The notes below the pieces were generated by a model that worked only from the letters and a program-made list of their open reading frames with translations, was not told the origin of the DNA and did not search any database. Shown here piece after piece: positions 1 to 7,871 of a DNA stretch of 22,499 nt. The DNA comes from BOKV01 sp049289295 (GTDB lineage: Bacteria; Pseudomonadota; Alphaproteobacteria; Rhizobiales; Rhizobiaceae): contig JBATLL010000113.1 of the NCBI GenBank assembly GCA_049289295.1, forward strand, positions 1 through 22,499, written 5' to 3'. Position numbers and translations under genes: made by a program. The first letter of the stretch is position 1. The number at the start of each line of letters is the position of its first letter.

Positions 1-710
1 CCGAGGTGCTGGCCGGCCTGATCCTGTGCCACATCATCGACCCGGACTGTCGCGGCATCTTTGCCGCCTGGCCCTTCGTGTCGGACCTGCGGACGGGTGC
101 CATGTCCGGCGGGTCGGGCGAACAGGCTTTGCTGTCAGCTGCCTGCGCACAGATGGCGAATTTCTATGATCTGCCGAACTCGGTTCCAGCGGGCATGACC
201 GACAGCAAGTTGCCAGATGCCCAAAGCGGCGGCGAAAAGGGCTATACCGTGTCACTGGCCGCACAGGCGGGGGCCACGATGATCCACGAATGTGCGGGCA
301 TGCAGGGCTCGCTTATGGGCACAACGTTCGAGGGATATGTCATCGACAACGACCTTCTGGGGGCGATCCTGCGCACGGTGAAGGGGATCGAAGTCAGCAC
401 AGATACATTGAATTTCGAGGTGATCCGCGAAACCGTTATGGGCGTCGGCCACTACCTTGGCCATGCCCAGACCTTTGCCCGGATGAAGACGGATTACGTC
501 TATCCCGAAATCGCCGACCGGCGCAGCATCAGCGAATGGCAGGACGCGGGCAGTCGTGACACACGCGATGTGGCGCGCGACCGGGTGCGCAAGATATTGG
601 CCGATCATTACCCGCGCCACATCAACGAAACGGTCGATGCGGCGATCCGGGATAACTACAACATCATCCTGCCGCGCGCGCGGATGCAGGCCGGCAACGG
701 CGTCTGGTAA
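1..710 (+). CDS. MttB-family (trimethylamine/betaine-type) methyltransferase, C-terminal part
   Basis: This open frame enters from the left edge (codons in register with position 3) and stops with TAA at 708-710, leaving about 235 residues. The pattern GGSGEQALLSAACAQ, then SDSK-like TDSKLPDAQSGGEKGYT, then IDNDLLGAILRTVKGIEV is that of the C-terminal half of the MttB/COG5598 family. Members move a methyl group from a methylated amine such as trimethylamine or glycine betaine to a corrinoid protein. The visible part has no in-frame TAG, so nothing here suggests pyrrolysine; most bacterial homologues lack it. The stop is followed after 13 bases by a dimethylglycine-dehydrogenase-like gene, so the two are probably one operon for stepwise demethylation of a quaternary or tertiary amine. 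The substrate is not shown by the sequence, and the N-terminal half lies outside the window. Confidence 0.85.
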   Translation, partial: EVLAGLILCHIIDPDCRGIFAAWPFVSDLRTGAMSGGSGEQALLSAACAQMANFYDLPNSVPAGMTDSKLPDAQSGGEKGYTVSLAAQAGATMIHECAGMQGSLMGTTFEGYVIDNDLLGAILRTVKGIEVSTDTLNFEVIRETVMGVGHYLGHAQTFARMKTDYVYPEIADRRSISEWQDAGSRDTRDVARDRVRKILADHYPRHINETVDAAIRDNYNIILPRARMQAGNGVW

Positions 711-723
711 GGAGGGGCAGCCC

Positions 724-3135
724 ATGCAAACTCAAGCGAAAGTGGTGATCGTCGGCGGCGGGATGATGGGGGTGGGTCTGGCCTATCACCTTGCCGAGGC
801 CGGTTGGACGGACGTTTTGTTGATTGAAAAGGGCGAGTTGACCAGCGGCTCTACTTGGCACGCCGCAGGGCAATGCCCTTCGTTCATCGGCAATTACAAC
901 ATGGCCAAGATCCACCATTACGGCAACACGCTCTATCCCCGGCTAGAAGGCCTGACCGGTCATCCGACCGGCTGGCACGGCTGCGGCGGCATCCGTCTGG
1001 CCACCACGCCAGGAGAGGTGGACTGGTTTGCCCATGTGCAGGGTTTTGCCGCCAATGTGGGCTTTGCGATGGAGATCATTACCCCCGACCGCATCCGCGA
1101 ACTGAACCCTTGGCTGCAGACCGACGGCATTCTGGCGGGCGCGCATACCACGCTGGATGGGCATGTGGACCCCTCCAGCGCCTGCAATTCGATGGCGGCA
1201 GGCGCGCGGGCGTTGGGGGCGACGATCCAGCGCCATACGCGGGTGACAGGCATCACCCGGCTGCCGTCGGGCGAGTTCCGGGTGGAAACCGAACTGGGTG
1301 CGGTGACTTGTGAACATGTCGTCAATGCGGCTGGCTGTTATGCGCGCGAGGTCGGCAAATGGCTGGGCGTCGACACGCCGATCACCAATATGGAACACCA
1401 GTATCTCGTGACTGAACCGCTGACCGAGTTCAAGGACAGCCCGGTGGAACTGCCTGTCATGCGTGACCCAGCCACAGCGGGCTATTACCGTCAGGAACAA
1501 AAGGCGGGCCTGATCGGCATCTATGAGCACACCGGCGCGCGCGAGGCGTGGGCGGGTCGCGGCGGATGGCCGAATTGGTCCAGCGAGAATGAGCTTTTCG
1601 AAGGCGATCTTGAGCGCATCACCCCATGGCTGGAAAAGGCGCTGGACCGGATGCCAATCTTTGCCAATGCTGGCATCAAGCGCATCATCAACGGGGCCAT
1701 TCCGCACACTCCCGACGGCAACCCGTTGGTCGGCCCCATGCCGGGTGTGCCGAATGCATGGCAATGTTGCGGCTCGTCCATCGGCATCGCCCAAGGAGCG
1801 GGCTGCGGCAAGTTTCTGGCGCAGTGGATGATCCACGGCGATGCCGAGATCAACATGGCCTCGGTCGATCCCCGCCGTTTTGGCGCCTTTGCCGATCAGG
1901 ACTATACCCGCGCCAAAAGCTTTGACGATTATCACAACATGTTTGAGACCCCCTTGCCGGGGCGCGAGGTTCAGGCTGGTCGCCCCAGTCGGGTGACGCC
2001 GCTTCATCACGTGCTGCTGGCCAAGGGCGCGGTGATGACCGAGGTGCATGGCTGGGAACGGCCCAAGTATTTCGCCCCATTGGGCTTTGCCGAAAAGCTG
2101 CAATTCCGCCGCACCAACACATTCGATCTGGTCGCCGCCGAGGCCCGCGCCGTGCGCGAACGGGTGGGCATTATAGAGCTGTCCAGCTTTGCCAAGTTCG
2201 ACGTGAACGGACCGGGCGCCGAGGCGATGCTGGATCGGCTAACCGCCAACCGCCTGCCCAAAAAGCACGGGGGCATCGGGCTGACACAGGTGCTGTCTGA
2301 CAAGGGCCGCATCCTTGGCGAATGGACCATTACCCGCCTTGGGTCTGATCGCTTCTATGTGCTGACGGGTGCAGGGGCCGAGGTGCAGGCCCGTGATGAT
2401 CTGGCCAATGCGGCCGGGCCGGACGTGACCGTGACCAACGTCACCGACACCTTTGGCATGCTGGTTGTCGCAGGACCAAAGTCGCGCGAGGTGCTGGCGG
2501 GGCTGACCGACACCGACATGTCAAACGCGGCTTTCCGTTGGCTGTCGGCGCAGGAAATCACCCTTGCAGGCATCCCCGTGCGCGCCCTGAGGGTAACTTA
2601 TGTGGGCGAGCTCGGCTGGGAAATCCACGCGCCTATGGCCGATCTTGCCCAGCTTTACGCTGCAATCTGGGCTGCGGGTCTACCTCATGACATTGCCGAT
2701 TTTGGCGTGCAAGCGGTCAATTCCCTGCGGATGGAAAAGGCCTATCGCGGCTATGGGTCGGAACTGACCAATGAAATCACCCTTATCGAAGCCGATTGCA
2801 CCCGCTTCTTCGCCCCCGAAAAGGGCGATTTCCGGGGCCGTGCGGCAACCCTTGCCGTGCAAGCGGCGGGCATCACCACAAAACTGGTCTACGCCGAAAT
2901 CGCCGCCACCGATTGCGACATCTACGGGGGCGAAGCGGTGATGCAGGGCAGCCGTGTGGTGGGTGTCTGCACCTCTGGCGCCTATGGCCACGTCACTGGA
3001 AAAAGTCTCGCCTTCGCCTATGTTGAACCCGCCGCGACCGAGGGGCTTGAGGTCGTCATTTTGGGCGAACGTCGCACTCTGACCTTGCTGGACGCCCCCG
3101 CATGGGACCCGACCAATGGGCTGCAAAGGGAATAA
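724..3135 (+). CDS. Dimethylglycine/sarcosine dehydrogenase-like flavoprotein with C-terminal GcvT domain
   Basis: The protein has 803 residues. The start is ATG at 724, preceded by GGAGG with an 8-base spacer; a longer frame reaches 556 but would overlap the upstream gene. Residues 11-16 (GGGMMG) are the FAD dinucleotide-binding motif. GSTWHAAG follows, and its histidine (about residue 46) matches the one that carries covalent FAD in dimethylglycine dehydrogenase. Residues about 1-370 are the DAO-type oxidoreductase fold, a central FAO-type linker follows, and residues about 437-800 resemble the GcvT aminomethyltransferase that passes the one-carbon unit to tetrahydrofolate. The expected reaction is oxidative N-demethylation of dimethylglycine, sarcosine or a related amine, giving 5,10-methylene-tetrahydrofolate. 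Its place after an MttB homologue fits a methylated-amine pathway. The exact substrate is inferred. Confidence 0.88.
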   Translation: MQTQAKVVIVGGGMMGVGLAYHLAEAGWTDVLLIEKGELTSGSTWHAAGQCPSFIGNYNMAKIHHYGNTLYPRLEGLTGHPTGWHGCGGIRLATTPGEVDWFAHVQGFAANVGFAMEIITPDRIRELNPWLQTDGILAGAHTTLDGHVDPSSACNSMAAGARALGATIQRHTRVTGITRLPSGEFRVETELGAVTCEHVVNAAGCYAREVGKWLGVDTPITNMEHQYLVTEPLTEFKDSPVELPVMRDPATAGYYRQEQKAGLIGIYEHTGAREAWAGRGGWPNWSSENELFEGDLERITPWLEKALDRMPIFANAGIKRIINGAIPHTPDGNPLVGPMPGVPNAWQCCGSSIGIAQGAGCGKFLAQWMIHGDAEINMASVDPRRFGAFADQDYTRAKSFDDYHNMFETPLPGREVQAGRPSRVTPLHHVLLAKGAVMTEVHGWERPKYFAPLGFAEKLQFRRTNTFDLVAAEARAVRERVGIIELSSFAKFDVNGPGAEAMLDRLTANRLPKKHGGIGLTQVLSDKGRILGEWTITRLGSDRFYVLTGAGAEVQARDDLANAAGPDVTVTNVTDTFGMLVVAGPKSREVLAGLTDTDMSNAAFRWLSAQEITLAGIPVRALRVTYVGELGWEIHAPMADLAQLYAAIWAAGLPHDIADFGVQAVNSLRMEKAYRGYGSELTNEITLIEADCTRFFAPEKGDFRGRAATLAVQAAGITTKLVYAEIAATDCDIYGGEAVMQGSRVVGVCTSGAYGHVTGKSLAFAYVEPAATEGLEVVILGERRTLTLLDAPAWDPTNGLQRE

Positions 3136-3168
3136 CGAGGCGAAGGCCATACAGTTCAGGAGACACAG

Positions 3169-4290
3169 ATGACGCGCAAAACCCTTGGACGTCTCGCCCC
3201 TGTGGACGGTAAGCCGACCATGAAAGCCATCGTGACCTTGGGCAATGGCGGCTACGATCAGCTTGTCTATTGCGATGTCCTGCGCCCGGTGCCCGGGCCG
3301 ACCGAAGTGCTGGTTCAGGTGCGTGCCGCAGGTATGAACAACACGGAGATCAACACGCGTCTTGGCTGGTATTCTTCATCCGTCGAGAAAAGCACCGAAG
3401 ACGCCGCCGAGGCCGAGCAGATTGAGCCAACTCAAAAGGCCGACGGTGGCTGGAATGCGGCAACACCATTTCCCTTCATTCAGGGCACGGATTGCTGCGG
3501 GATCGTGGCCGAGGTCGGCGCACCGGCAAACCGCCACTTGCTTGGAACCCGTGTCCTTGTCCGCGCCTGCATGCGGCCCCACGGGTTCACCTCGCCCGAA
3601 AACATCTGGATGGGGTCGGATTTTGACGGGGCCTTTGCCCAGTTCGTGAAGGTTCCGGTCTCGGAAGTTTTCCCAGTGACCTGCGAATGGAGCGATGCCG
3701 AGCTTGCAACCATTCCCTGCGCTTATGGCACTGCGGAAAACATGATCCAACGGGCGGGTGTGGGCAAAGGCACGCGCGTCTTTGTGGCCGGCGCCTCCGG
3801 TGGCGTCGGCTCTGCCGCCGTTCAATTGGCCAGGCGACGCGGCGCGCATGTGATAGGCATGACCACAGCTGCAAAGATGGCATCGGTGCGGGCGGCGGGA
3901 GCGGATGACGTAATAGAACGCGGCGCGAACGTGGTTGAAGCCTTGGGCGTGGATCTGGTGGATGTCGTGGTCGACAACGTCGCCGGGGCAGGGTTCGGAG
4001 CGATGCTGGATGTCCTGCGGCGCGGCGGCAGATATGTCTCGTCCGGCGCGATCGGAGGGCCTCTTGTCACGCTTGACATGCGGGTTTTCTACCTCATGGA
4101 TCTGACTCTGATCGGCTGCACGGGCTGGGATGAACCGGTATTCCCGAACCTGATTTCCTATATTGAGCGGGGCGAGATCCGCCCGCTTCTGGCCGGAACT
4201 TACCCGCTTGAAGATATCGCGGCCGCGCAGCAGGAATTCCTGAAGAAATCGCATCTTGGCAATTTCGTTCTTATCCCGCCTCGGGTCTGA
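3169..4290 (+). CDS. Zinc-independent MDR family oxidoreductase (quinone oxidoreductase-like)
   Basis: The protein has 373 residues. The ATG at 3169 follows CAGGAG with good spacing and lies 33 bases after the flavoprotein gene, so it is probably co-transcribed. A second possible start (MKAIVTLG) lies 17 codons in. Residues about 18-190 form the GroES-like domain of alcohol dehydrogenases. VAGASGGVGSAAVQLARR near residue 205 is the nucleotide-binding motif typical of NADPH:quinone reductase-like members. The zinc-ligand pattern of classical alcohol dehydrogenases (GHE and the four-cysteine lobe) is not seen, so zinc-free chemistry is likely. An insert of about 35 residues rich in Glu and Ala (near residues 70-100) interrupts the N-terminal domain. 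A role in handling an aldehyde or enone from the preceding demethylation steps is possible but is only inferred from position. Confidence 0.8.
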   Translation: MTRKTLGRLAPVDGKPTMKAIVTLGNGGYDQLVYCDVLRPVPGPTEVLVQVRAAGMNNTEINTRLGWYSSSVEKSTEDAAEAEQIEPTQKADGGWNAATPFPFIQGTDCCGIVAEVGAPANRHLLGTRVLVRACMRPHGFTSPENIWMGSDFDGAFAQFVKVPVSEVFPVTCEWSDAELATIPCAYGTAENMIQRAGVGKGTRVFVAGASGGVGSAAVQLARRRGAHVIGMTTAAKMASVRAAGADDVIERGANVVEALGVDLVDVVVDNVAGAGFGAMLDVLRRGGRYVSSGAIGGPLVTLDMRVFYLMDLTLIGCTGWDEPVFPNLISYIERGEIRPLLAGTYPLEDIAAAQQEFLKKSHLGNFVLIPPRV

Positions 4291-4589
4291 GGCAACAGGT
4301 GGACCGACGGCGCTTTCAGCAATGCCAAACATCACGGGCACATTGGCCCGCAAAAGGCATCGCCCTGTAACAATGAGCTGGACAGGCGCCACGCGACCGA
4401 GCGTCTGCTTCGCGCGAGTGTTCATGGAGGTTGGAGTGACAGCTTTGGGCCGGAAGCACCGTAGTACTTTGACTGGACGAATGTCTGCTTGCCCTACCAG
4501 GCGCACAAAAAGCAGACAGTCCCCTTCCGGCCCCGAAGCTGCCCGTCAGCAACGCGCCCGGCTTCCGGCGGCGGTGCCATAACGTTATG
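4291..4589 (+). other. Non-coding stretch between the amine operon and the SDR remnant
   Basis: I find no convincing gene in these 299 bases. Frames stay open but give low-complexity arginine- and proline-rich translations with no family resemblance. No hairpin with a T-run marks the end of the upstream operon. A 12-bp palindrome closes the stretch exactly where recognisable dehydrogenase sequence begins. It is probably scrambled DNA left by a rearrangement. Confidence 0.5.
4578..4589. repeat. 12-bp perfect palindrome CATAACGTTATG
   Basis: The bases CATAACGTTATG equal their own reverse complement. The palindrome sits at the point where the broken short-chain dehydrogenase becomes recognisable, so it may mark a deletion or insertion junction. 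It could also be chance, and no partner copy is visible in the window. Confidence 0.5.
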
Positions 4590-4917
4590 CGTTGCCTACC
4601 ACACGTCGAAGGCCGCCGGCATCCAGCTTTCGCTGCAGAAGGCGTCAGAGCTCGGCGAACACGGCATCCGCGTCAATTGCATCGCGCCTGACCCGGTGCG
4701 AACCAAGCTAGCCATGGCCGTCCACACGCGGGGGAGAATCGACGCCTATCACGACGCCATTCCGCTCAACCGTTACAGCAGGGAAGATTGAGTCGCCAAT
4801 GCGATCTGATTCCTGTGCTCGGACGAAGCGAGCTACATCACGGGCCAGACGCTTGGGGTCGATGGTGGCTTCGAAGGAACCAGCATCGACGTGCCGGCAC
4901 TGCGACACAATAGCTGA
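4590..4917 (+). pseudogene. Remnant of a short-chain dehydrogenase/reductase (C-terminal half)
   Basis: One reading frame gives AYHTSKAAGI, which carries the SDR catalytic Tyr-x-x-x-Lys pair. It continues with LGEHGIRVNCIAPDPVRT and ends with FLCSDEASYITGQTLGVDGGF, the characteristic SDR C-terminus. The N-terminal half with the TGxxxGIG cofactor motif is missing. The frame is broken by TGA at 4789-4791 and again at 4807-4809, then reaches a natural-looking stop at 4915-4917. With the front lost and two nonsense codons, this cannot make a working enzyme. It is convergent with the cyclase gene, whose stop lies 17 bases further on. Confidence 0.85.
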
Positions 4918-4933
4918 GAGCTACAGCCCGAAA

Positions 4934-6643
4934 TCAGGCCCCCTTGCCCTGCGGCAATCCGGCCTCACCGGCAAGGGCGATTAGCTTTTCCAACACTTGC
5001 TTGTCGGCGAACAACTCTTGGGAGCGCACATAGTCACCGGACAGTGCAGGGTCTTCTTTGAGCGCCGCAGCGATTGCGCCGCACCCCGCCTCCGTATTAC
5101 CCAAGGCGATCTGGCATGCGGCAACATAAATGCGGGTGCGCCGCGTCTGGAACGGAAGGCCATTTGCAGCACGGATCGCTTCTTTGAGTTTGTTCTGAGC
5201 ATATAATGCCGCCACCCGCTCTTCCATTACCCAAACCGGCAGAAATGGGTCGAGCAATTCCGCCCGCTGCAACAGTTCGAGCGCGCGTTCCGGCTCGTTC
5301 GTGAAGGTGTAGAAGGCGGCGCACCTTCCCATTATATATGGGTCATTCGGGGCCATCTCCATCGCCTTTTCGTGATGGAAACGGGCGCTTTCATAGTCTC
5401 CATCCTTCTTGATCCGAAGCACCCCCATGATCCTGTGCGCTTCCGGGTCTGTCGGATCGAGCCTAAGTGCGGTTGCGAGCATGTCTTCGGCTACATTGAT
5501 ACTGAAATCCGGCAAATAGGATGCGGAACAGACCTGCATGGCGTAGGGCCTCGCATAGTTCGGGTCGATCTCGCGCGATTTCTCGAACCAACGAATCGCT
5601 TCGTGCACATGGTCGTCGGTCACTCCGCCAAGGCGGTGATGATCGACCCCTTGGAGATAATATTCATAGGCCGTCATGTCCTGCGGTCGCTTCAAGCGGA
5701 TTGCGGCGATCGATTCATGCTGGACACGGCCGGACACAGTTGCAGCCAGCCTTCCGGTGATCTCGTCGAGCACGTCCATAACTTCCGCAAAGGGCCGCTG
5801 TATGCGATCCGACCACACGAGCTTGCCGGTCACCGTATCGGTGAGCGTGAAATTCAAGCGGATTGTCTCGCCCAATTTGCGGATTGAACCGGACAACACG
5901 AAACGCACGCCGAGCCTTCGCCCGGTCTCCGTCGCGTCCGCTGACTCGGCAGAAGCAGCTGCAGTGCGTGAAGCCACAAAGATCGACTTGATCCGGCTCA
6001 GTTCCAGCGTCAGGTCATCCGTCAACCCCTCCGCGAGGAATTGCTGGTCCTCATCCGCCGAAGAGGCGACCTTGAAAGGTAGAATAGCTACGGAGTTCGG
6101 CCGGATTTCCGAAAACTTTGCCGACATTGTGGGAGCCGCTTGGAAACGGTGCCGATCGATCGGTGCCTTTACACGGAAGAGACGCACGGGTTCCGGCACA
6201 CCGGCTAGCTCGCGAAAACCCAAGTCTTCGAAAACGCATGGCGACTTCCGCTTCACATGGCCATAGAGATCGCCGGAAACGATTATATCGCCTGGCTCGG
6301 CCTCCATCTGCAAACGAGCAGCGATATTGACGCCATCGCCGCGCAAGTCGTTTTCCACCTCGATGACGTCATCAACATGCAGGGCGAACCGAAAGAGGTC
6401 GAGCGAAGGCAATCTGCTGCGCGATTCCATGGCCGAGCGCAGCGCATTAACCGCGCTTGGAAACTCGGCCAGTACCGAATCACCTGCGGTGTTGAACACC
6501 CTTCCTGAGTGCTTCTCGACCGTTTCGCGCACTGTCGCGAGCCATTCGGAGAAACGGCTGACTGCGGATTCTTCATCCTGCGCCATGGAGGCAGTCGATC
6601 CGACAATGTCGGCAACCATAATCGCGGCAATGTGGCGTTGCAT
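4934..6643 (-). CDS. Class III adenylate/guanylate cyclase with TolB-like domain and TPR repeats
   Basis: The protein has 569 residues. The chosen start is ATG at 6641-6643 with AGGAG seven bases upstream; a longer frame to 6856 has no cyclase homology before this Met. Residues 1-165 are the class III catalytic domain. Asp12 (MVADIVGS) and Asp55 (NTAGDSVLAEF) are the metal-binding aspartates, and Asn106 and Arg110 (GDGVNIAARLQ) are the transition-state pair. The position that usually carries the purine-selecting Lys, four residues before Asp55, is Asn. Residues about 185-335 (SVAILPFKV to SGRVQ) resemble the TolB-like N-terminal domain common in rhizobial cyclases. Residues about 345-560 look like TPR repeats (for example AIRWFEKSREIDPNYARPYA). 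No transmembrane segment is obvious, so it is likely cytosolic. It probably makes cAMP or cGMP in response to an unknown partner. Confidence 0.88.
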   Translation of the reverse strand: MQRHIAAIMVADIVGSTASMAQDEESAVSRFSEWLATVRETVEKHSGRVFNTAGDSVLAEFPSAVNALRSAMESRSRLPSLDLFRFALHVDDVIEVENDLRGDGVNIAARLQMEAEPGDIIVSGDLYGHVKRKSPCVFEDLGFRELAGVPEPVRLFRVKAPIDRHRFQAAPTMSAKFSEIRPNSVAILPFKVASSADEDQQFLAEGLTDDLTLELSRIKSIFVASRTAAASAESADATETGRRLGVRFVLSGSIRKLGETIRLNFTLTDTVTGKLVWSDRIQRPFAEVMDVLDEITGRLAATVSGRVQHESIAAIRLKRPQDMTAYEYYLQGVDHHRLGGVTDDHVHEAIRWFEKSREIDPNYARPYAMQVCSASYLPDFSINVAEDMLATALRLDPTDPEAHRIMGVLRIKKDGDYESARFHHEKAMEMAPNDPYIMGRCAAFYTFTNEPERALELLQRAELLDPFLPVWVMEERVAALYAQNKLKEAIRAANGLPFQTRRTRIYVAACQIALGNTEAGCGAIAAALKEDPALSGDYVRSQELFADKQVLEKLIALAGEAGLPQGKGA

Positions 6644-6650
6644 GGATATT

Positions 6651-6655
6651 CTCCT
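6651..6655 (-). promoter_or_regulatory. Ribosome binding site deciding the cyclase start
   Basis: On the minus strand this reads AGGAG, seven bases before the ATG at 6641-6643. It supports the shorter start over the long upstream extension. Confidence 0.75.
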
Positions 6656-6699
6656 TTGGTCCGCGAACAATACGGCACGAAAGCAGCCTCGCCAAATGC

Positions 6700-6733
6700 T
6701 ATTGAAAACCCCGGCGGAAATTCCGCCGGGGTT
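6700..6733 (-). terminator. Strong hairpin, intrinsic terminator on the minus strand
   Basis: Thirteen bases (AACCCCGGCGGAA, 6707-6719) pair perfectly with 6721-6733 around one central base. Read on the minus strand the hairpin is followed by TTTTCAAT, as in a Rho-independent terminator. It would stop transcripts coming from the integrase remnant before the cyclase gene. Confidence 0.7.
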
Positions 6734-6758
6734 CGAATACAATTCGTGAAAGCCGGCG

Positions 6759-6941
6759 TCACGCCGTTTGCTTGACCGGCGGTTTCGGGCGGTCAATGAA
6801 CGGCGAAAATTCCCGATCCGTGCTGAATGCTGGATAAAACCTGGGGGCAAGGTCACCCTTCACCTCCGTATCCCACAGAAACGTGTCCCTGGGGGTGGCA
6901 GAGAGGCTGTCGACGAGCCGCTTGGTGAGCTTCTGTTGCAT
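6759..6941 (-). pseudogene. N-terminal remnant of a tyrosine-type phage/island integrase
   Basis: The minus-strand frame starts MQQKLTKRLVDSL and runs to FLWDTEVKG. This is the typical opening of the arm-binding (DUF4102-type) domain of P4-like tyrosine integrases, which usually continue with GLRV. Here the match ends after about 30 residues: the following residues fit no integrase, and a stop comes after 60 codons. The core-binding and catalytic domains, with the Arg-His-Arg-Tyr residues, are absent. It is therefore an inactive fragment. It lies about 1.6 kb from tRNA-Ser, the usual kind of target for such enzymes, and suggests that an integrated element once entered here. Confidence 0.7.
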
Positions 6942-7249
6942 TTCCTAGCAATCACATAGCAAGCAGGCGGAAAGAAGTCGCGGAAACTTCGATCCAAAAC
7001 ACATCCATAATTATCCAATATATTCAGATATTTACGAACACACAGCCATTTTTGGAAATGCCGGGAAATGCCACTGGGTCACTCTCCTATTGACCAGGGC
7101 GGTTTGGTTCAGGCCTTCCCGAAGCGTGCATGTCTGCACAAGGCTGCGTTACTTCAACAGCCTTCCCCATTGTGTGATGGATTACACCCGTTCGCAGGTT
7201 TCAGCTCTCCACTTGAGACTTCGTAAGGTCACAACAATGGAGACTTATT
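6942..7249. other. AT-rich non-coding region, probable leader of the small-protein operon
   Basis: No gene is visible in these 308 bases. Bases about 6990-7060 are markedly AT-rich compared with the rest of the window. The downstream end carries TGGAG eight bases before the ATG at 7250. A promoter for the three small secreted proteins is likely here, but I cannot place its -35 and -10 with confidence. Confidence 0.45.
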
Positions 7250-7483
7250 ATGAGCGCGAAACAAACAATGCTGATGGCAGTCGGTGCCGCCACTCTCGGC
7301 TTCTTGATTGTCTCTTCAGTTCCAGCCTCGGCAGATGGTCCAGCCAAAATCAAGCTGCGGGACAACGCCATTGATATGAATGGAATGGCACCCCCACAAA
7401 GCCAGACAAGCCCGCCAATTCCAAAGCTCCAAGTCGGCTTGAACAGATCCGACTGCAGCATTCGATTGGCTTCATTGAAATGA
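7250..7483 (+). CDS. Small secreted protein of unknown function
   Basis: The protein has 77 residues, with ATG at 7250 after GGAG and a 7-base spacer. The N-terminus has a short basic start, a hydrophobic stretch (AVGAATLGFLIVSS) and VPASA-DG, a good signal peptidase I site near residue 28. The mature part of about 49 residues is proline- and glutamine-rich in the middle and has one cysteine near the end (SDCSIRL). I recognise no family. It is first of three small secreted proteins in a row, 51 bases before the next, in a patch of lower GC. It lacks the YLTxxEC motif of its two neighbours, so common operon membership is the only link seen. Confidence 0.6.
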   Translation: MSAKQTMLMAVGAATLGFLIVSSVPASADGPAKIKLRDNAIDMNGMAPPQSQTSPPIPKLQVGLNRSDCSIRLASLK

Positions 7484-7534
7484 ACGGTATCGTCTCACAG
7501 GAATGAAACCCATTCCGCATGAAAGGTCTGTCCC

Positions 7535-7837
7535 GTGCTTAACTTCGCAACAAAAACTGCGGTCATGCTTTCGCTATTCTCGGCATCATTGCTTGTCACA
7601 GGCGATGCTGCTCTTTCGGCAAGGCTGAACAAACTCAGTGCGCCACTGCAAACGATGAAACATCAAAAGCCAAATCGCATGGCTCCTGCGTCGTCCTATC
7701 TGACTGCCGGGGAATGCGCGTCTTTGGATGGCAGAATCATTTATTCACCGTCATGCAGCGAAACGGAAACGTCGTGCACCATCACCAAGCATGACGGAAA
7801 ACAAGTCAACATGTGCGTAACGAAGGCAACCAAATAA
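7535..7837 (+). CDS. Small secreted four-cysteine protein, paralogue of the next gene
   Basis: The protein has 100 residues and a GTG start at 7535, with AAAGG eight bases upstream. A signal peptide is evident (hydrophobic VMLSLFSASLLVTGDAALS), with cleavage probably after an AxS-type site near residue 28. The mature part contains PASSYLTAGECASLDGRI followed by three more cysteines (SPSC, TSC, NMC). Four cysteines suggest two disulfides in the periplasm or outside the cell. The motif and cysteine order are shared with the protein at 7872, so the pair arose by duplication. I do not recognise the family and assign no function. Confidence 0.7.
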   Translation: MLNFATKTAVMLSLFSASLLVTGDAALSARLNKLSAPLQTMKHQKPNRMAPASSYLTAGECASLDGRIIYSPSCSETETSCTITKHDGKQVNMCVTKATK

Positions 7838-7871
7838 TTGGCTACCAACGCATATTCAAAAGGACACGTCG

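Noticed and set aside
943..2103. Long minus-strand open frame (386 codons) inside the flavoprotein gene
   Set aside because: It is antisense to a well-supported gene, its translation shows no family features, and long antisense frames are expected at this GC content.
3376..4506. Minus-strand open frame of 376 codons opposite the MDR oxidoreductase
   Set aside because: It is a shadow of a gene with clear motifs, with no recognisable product and no ribosome site of note.
4590..4917. TGA readthrough or an alternative genetic code in the SDR remnant
   Set aside because: Several intact genes in the window end with TGA, and the remnant also lacks its N-terminal half, so simple decay explains it.
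4934..6856. Longer form of the cyclase starting at 6856
   Set aside because: The extra 71 residues span the terminator hairpin and integrase remnant, show no homology, and a good ribosome site supports the start at 6643.
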